From: an uncultured Eubacteriales bacterium
GTDB lineage: Bacteria; Bacillota; Clostridia; Oscillospirales; Acutalibacteraceae
Length of the DNA stretch: 64,000 bases
Reading direction: 5' to 3'
NCBI GenBank assembly: GCA_934462705.1
Contig: CAKSIH010000001.1
Location: 1-64,000, forward strand
Position numbers and translations under genes: made by a program. The stretch's first letter is position 1. Each line of letters opens with the position of its first letter. Positions 61,545 to 64,000 of this stretch are shown one piece after another. Under the pieces are notes generated by a model. The model was not told the DNA's origin. It did no database searches and saw only the letters and a list, made by a program, of their open reading frames with translations.

Positions 61545-61578
61545 TAAAAAGGGACCTCACACTATTTAGTGTGGGGTC
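61545..61578 (-). terminator. coaX terminator
   Basis: Minus-strand hairpin GACCCCACACTA/TAGTGTGAGGTC-type stem (one G-U) followed by CCTTTTTAG. It lies 125 bases after the coaX stop. Confidence 0.65.
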
Positions 61579-61702
61579 AAATATTTTAGCAAATGCAGAG
61601 AAGGAATATTCTAACTCTCTTATGTGCACAACATATTGGAGTTAATATTTAAAGTTAGCTTAATAAAGGAATTTTAAGTTTAGACAGTGTTATTTCAGTT
61701 TA

Positions 61703-62473
61703 TTAAATATGCCTGTTAATTTCATATACTTCTTTTAGTCCATGTAAGACTAAGTTTTCACATAAAATTACATTGCTTTTACAATGTGGAGCTACTTTAG
61801 ACGAAAATCCTCCAGTTAATATAATTTTACATTTGTAACCCAAATTTTCATTTATCCTTTGTGTCATTCCATCAATCATACAGGCAGTTCCATAGATGAT
61901 GCCTGAACGCATGCTTTCAGAAGTATCTAATGATATTAAATTTTTTGGGGCATCTATGCTTATAGAGGAAAGTAATGCTGTCTTAGTTGTAAGGGCGTCA
62001 AGTGATATTCTTAAACCGGGAATAATACTTCCACCTATAAATTGTTTATGATTGTCAATTACAGAAATGGTTGTAGCAGTTCCTAAATCAATAATTATAC
62101 AAGGTGGTCCATATAGGTTAACAGCAGCAATAGCCCCACAAAGCAAATCTGCACCAAAGTCTATATGTTTGGAAAATGAAAATTGAGCATTTGCAAATGA
62201 TTCATTTTTTATAATGAGTGGGGCAACCTTACAAAGACGTATCACAGCATTTTCAATATGATGTGTAATAGATGGAACAACAGAGCCTATAACAGCACCA
62301 GATATTTCACAATGGTTAATTCCGTAAAGCTGTAAAATTTCATTTAAGTTTACGAAAATTTGATCTTCTGTAAGATGTCTGTCAGTAAAAATGCGTGAAA
62401 CAAATTTTAGTTCCTTATTTTTATATCCACCAATAGTTATATTCGTGTTTCCAATATCAATGGCAATTATCAT
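61703..62473 (-). CDS. coaX: Type III pantothenate kinase
   Basis: 256 aa ASKHA-fold kinase for the first step of CoA synthesis. IAIDIGNTNITIG, SVVPSITHHIE, HIDFGADLLCG, IIDLGTATTISVID and GGSIIPGLRISLDAL are typical of CoaX. ATG at 62473 is preferred, with AGGATG upstream; the ATG four codons earlier is part of that site. Confidence 0.95.
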   Translation of the reverse strand: MIIAIDIGNTNITIGGYKNKELKFVSRIFTDRHLTEDQIFVNLNEILQLYGINHCEISGAVIGSVVPSITHHIENAVIRLCKVAPLIIKNESFANAQFSFSKHIDFGADLLCGAIAAVNLYGPPCIIIDLGTATTISVIDNHKQFIGGSIIPGLRISLDALTTKTALLSSISIDAPKNLISLDTSESMRSGIIYGTACMIDGMTQRINENLGYKCKIILTGGFSSKVAPHCKSNVILCENLVLHGLKEVYEINRHI

Positions 62474-62547
62474 TATGTATTTCATCCTATGGTATTTTTT
62501 AATTTTAGATTAAATATGCTTTAATTTATAATTCAGCTTTATTTAAA

Positions 62548-62631
62548 GCGGCCGCGAGGCCGCAAGCTTCGCTTGCAAGAATGGCTTTGCCATTCTATCC
62601 GCAGCTAAAAGCTGCGGGGCCTCGCGGCTGC
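62548..62631. repeat. Cloverleaf repeat, copy 6 (reverse orientation)
   Basis: 14-bp outer stem (62548-62561 with 62618-62631, one G-T). Hairpins in reverse order: GCAAGC/GCTTGC, AGAATGGC/GCCATTCT (compensated) and CCGCAGC/GCTGCGG. Between coaX and the aminopeptidase. Confidence 0.93.
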
Positions 62632-62653
62632 GTAGTGCATAAAGCAAAAGATA

Positions 62654-64000
62654 TTATTCTGACCTAAAGAAGGCAAGGGCTGCCTTGTATGCCATATATA
62701 TGTCTATTTTAGATACGACTTCGAATGGAGCATGCATAGATAAAACAGGAACGCCAAGGTCAACGACATCAACATTTAAATTAGCCATATACTTAGCGAT
62801 AGTCCCGCCACCGCCGGCATCAACTTTTCCAAGTTCACCGGTTTGCCATAGAATTTCGTCTTTTTCTAAAATAGATCTAACCTTGGCCATAAATTCGGCA
62901 GATGCATCAGAAGTACCGCCTTTACCGCCGCTACCAGTATATTTGGTTATTACTACTCCATTGTTAATAAAGCAACTGTTTGAGGCATCATAAACAGAAG
63001 AATAGGTTGGATCAAAAGCAGCGTTAACATCGGCAGACAAGCATTCTGACTTAGTTAATACATGCCTATATTCTTGATTATCATTAGCGGATAAATCTGC
63101 AATAAAATATCTAAAGAAAGCAGAATTCATACCGGTATTTCCATCGCTTCCGGTTTCCTCTTTATCAGCTAAAATGGTCATAATAGTGTGTTCAGGAATC
63201 TCACTAAAGGTTAAGATTGACATTAAAATTGGATAAGCGCAGACTCTATCATCATGTCCATAAGATCCTATCATGCTTTTATCAAATCCGATATCCACAG
63301 CTTTATAAGATGGTACCAATTCAAGTTCAGCTGAGATAAAATCATCCTCAATAATATCATATTTTTCATTTAAAAGCTTCATTATATTAAGTTTTACAAG
63401 TTCTGATGCCTTGTTATCTCTGAATGGCCTGCTTCCCACTAAGATATTAAGATCTTCACCCGCAATGGCTTTTTGCAAAGTTTTGGTCATTTGCTCTTTA
63501 GCAAGATGTGGAAGCAAGTCCGTAACGCAAAAATGAGGTTCGTCATCAGTTTCGCCCAATTTTACATTAACAAATTCACCATTTTTTTTAATGATCTTGC
63601 CGTGAAGCGCCAAAGGTATAGCAGTCCATTGATATTTTTTTATGCCGCCGTAATAATGTGTTTTAAACAGTGCAAGTTCATTTTGCTCGTATAAAGGGTT
63701 TGGCTTTAGGTCAAGTCTTGGCGAATCAATGTGAGCAACTGTAATTTTGATTCCCTCTTTTGTACCCTTTTTTCCTATAATAGAAAAAATTACAGATTTA
63801 TTTCTGTTTACGTAATAAATTTTATCTCCGGGTTTGTATTTTTTATCTAAATCAAATTCTTCAAAACCGTATTCCTTTGCAAGTTTAATAGAATAATCCA
63901 CAGCTTCTCTTTCGGTTTTTGCTTCGTTTAAAAATGTTTTATAATCTTCGCAAAACTCATCAGCATGAGCAATTTCAGTGTCTGTTATTTTTAATGCTCC
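62654..64000 (-). CDS. M18-family aminopeptidase, 5' end beyond the window
   Basis: 448 residues seen. The frame stays open to the window edge (EIAHADEFCEDYKTF near the visible start), so no start is given. Zinc ligands lie in VAHIDSPRLDLKP, GHDDRVCAYP, ADKEETGSDGNTGM and the C-terminal LSMHAPFEVVSKID. M18 enzymes are large oligomeric cytosolic aminopeptidases. A cloverleaf repeat lies 23 bases after the stop. Confidence 0.93.
   Translation of the reverse strand, partial: GALKITDTEIAHADEFCEDYKTFLNEAKTEREAVDYSIKLAKEYGFEEFDLDKKYKPGDKIYYVNRNKSVIFSIIGKKGTKEGIKITVAHIDSPRLDLKPNPLYEQNELALFKTHYYGGIKKYQWTAIPLALHGKIIKKNGEFVNVKLGETDDEPHFCVTDLLPHLAKEQMTKTLQKAIAGEDLNILVGSRPFRDNKASELVKLNIMKLLNEKYDIIEDDFISAELELVPSYKAVDIGFDKSMIGSYGHDDRVCAYPILMSILTFSEIPEHTIMTILADKEETGSDGNTGMNSAFFRYFIADLSANDNQEYRHVLTKSECLSADVNAAFDPTYSSVYDASNSCFINNGVVITKYTGSGGKGGTSDASAEFMAKVRSILEKDEILWQTGELGKVDAGGGGTIAKYMANLNVDVVDLGVPVLSMHAPFEVVSKIDIYMAYKAALAFFRSE

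Overview
The window is AT-rich DNA with short intergenic gaps, many TTG/GTG starts and strong AGGAGG-type ribosome sites. It carries sporulation genes (spoIIAA-AB-sigF, spoVT, spoVAC, spoVAD, spoVAE, ytfJ, a spore photoproduct lyase homologue, a DacF/DacB-type carboxypeptidase) and an electron-bifurcating [FeFe] hydrogenase. Together these indicate a strictly anaerobic, endospore-forming Firmicute of the class Clostridia. I cannot name the species. There are no rRNA genes, CRISPR arrays, transposases or phage genes; most of the window is chromosomal core.

Layout. 1-1.6 kb is accessory: a 225-bp tandem repeat carrying a tRNA 3' end and a terminator, then a small gene for a double-glycine-leader peptide whose promoter contains a 13-base G/C homopolymer, then strong hairpins and a frame-broken small gene. 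1.6-4.6 kb (minus) is a ferrous-iron uptake operon (feoA, feoB, Cys-rich membrane peptide, DtxR/MntR regulator). 4.8-6.1 kb has a zinc-ribbon gene with a tRNA-like relic in its leader, and MTA/SAH nucleosidase. 6.7-10 kb (minus) is the spoIIA sigma-F operon extended by two membrane PH-domain genes, followed by folC. 11.9-16.1 kb (minus) is the hydrogenase operon. 16.3-23.3 kb (plus) holds serC-serA, polA, an arginine-phosphatase-like gene, rimI and tsaD. 23.4-28.2 kb holds pckG, a 35-aa ORF with a possible RNA switch, glyA and rarA. 28.2-31.8 kb is a second accessory patch: four tandem genes for small secreted proteins sharing a signal peptide, with signs of repeated local duplication.

31.8-43.2 kb holds spoVAC, a small membrane protein, murA, walJ/yycJ, rlmH, hemW, lepA, lgt, an M16 protease pair, spoVT and spoVAE. 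43.3-46.8 kb is a two-component system plus HtrA. 47-52.4 kb is an M50 protease, scpA-scpB, a DUF2953 gene, ytfJ, a D,D-carboxypeptidase, rluB and a small unknown. 52.6-57.4 kb is SRP RNA, dnaX, ebfC, recR, smpB, a zinc metallopeptidase and tmRNA. 57.5-64 kb has a polysaccharide deacetylase, a helical protein, a spore photoproduct lyase homologue, spoVAD, coaX and an M18 aminopeptidase that runs off the window edge.

The strongest unexplained signals are: (i) six copies of an intergenic element of about 76-96 bp that folds as one GC-rich stem enclosing three hairpins, with compensatory changes in every arm and two orientations; (ii) the homopolymer in the spacer of the peptide-gene promoter, typical of phase variation; (iii) the duplicating secreted-protein cluster with an in-frame 48-bp minisatellite; (iv) an A AAA AAG frameshift site in dnaX that would give a gamma-like product.
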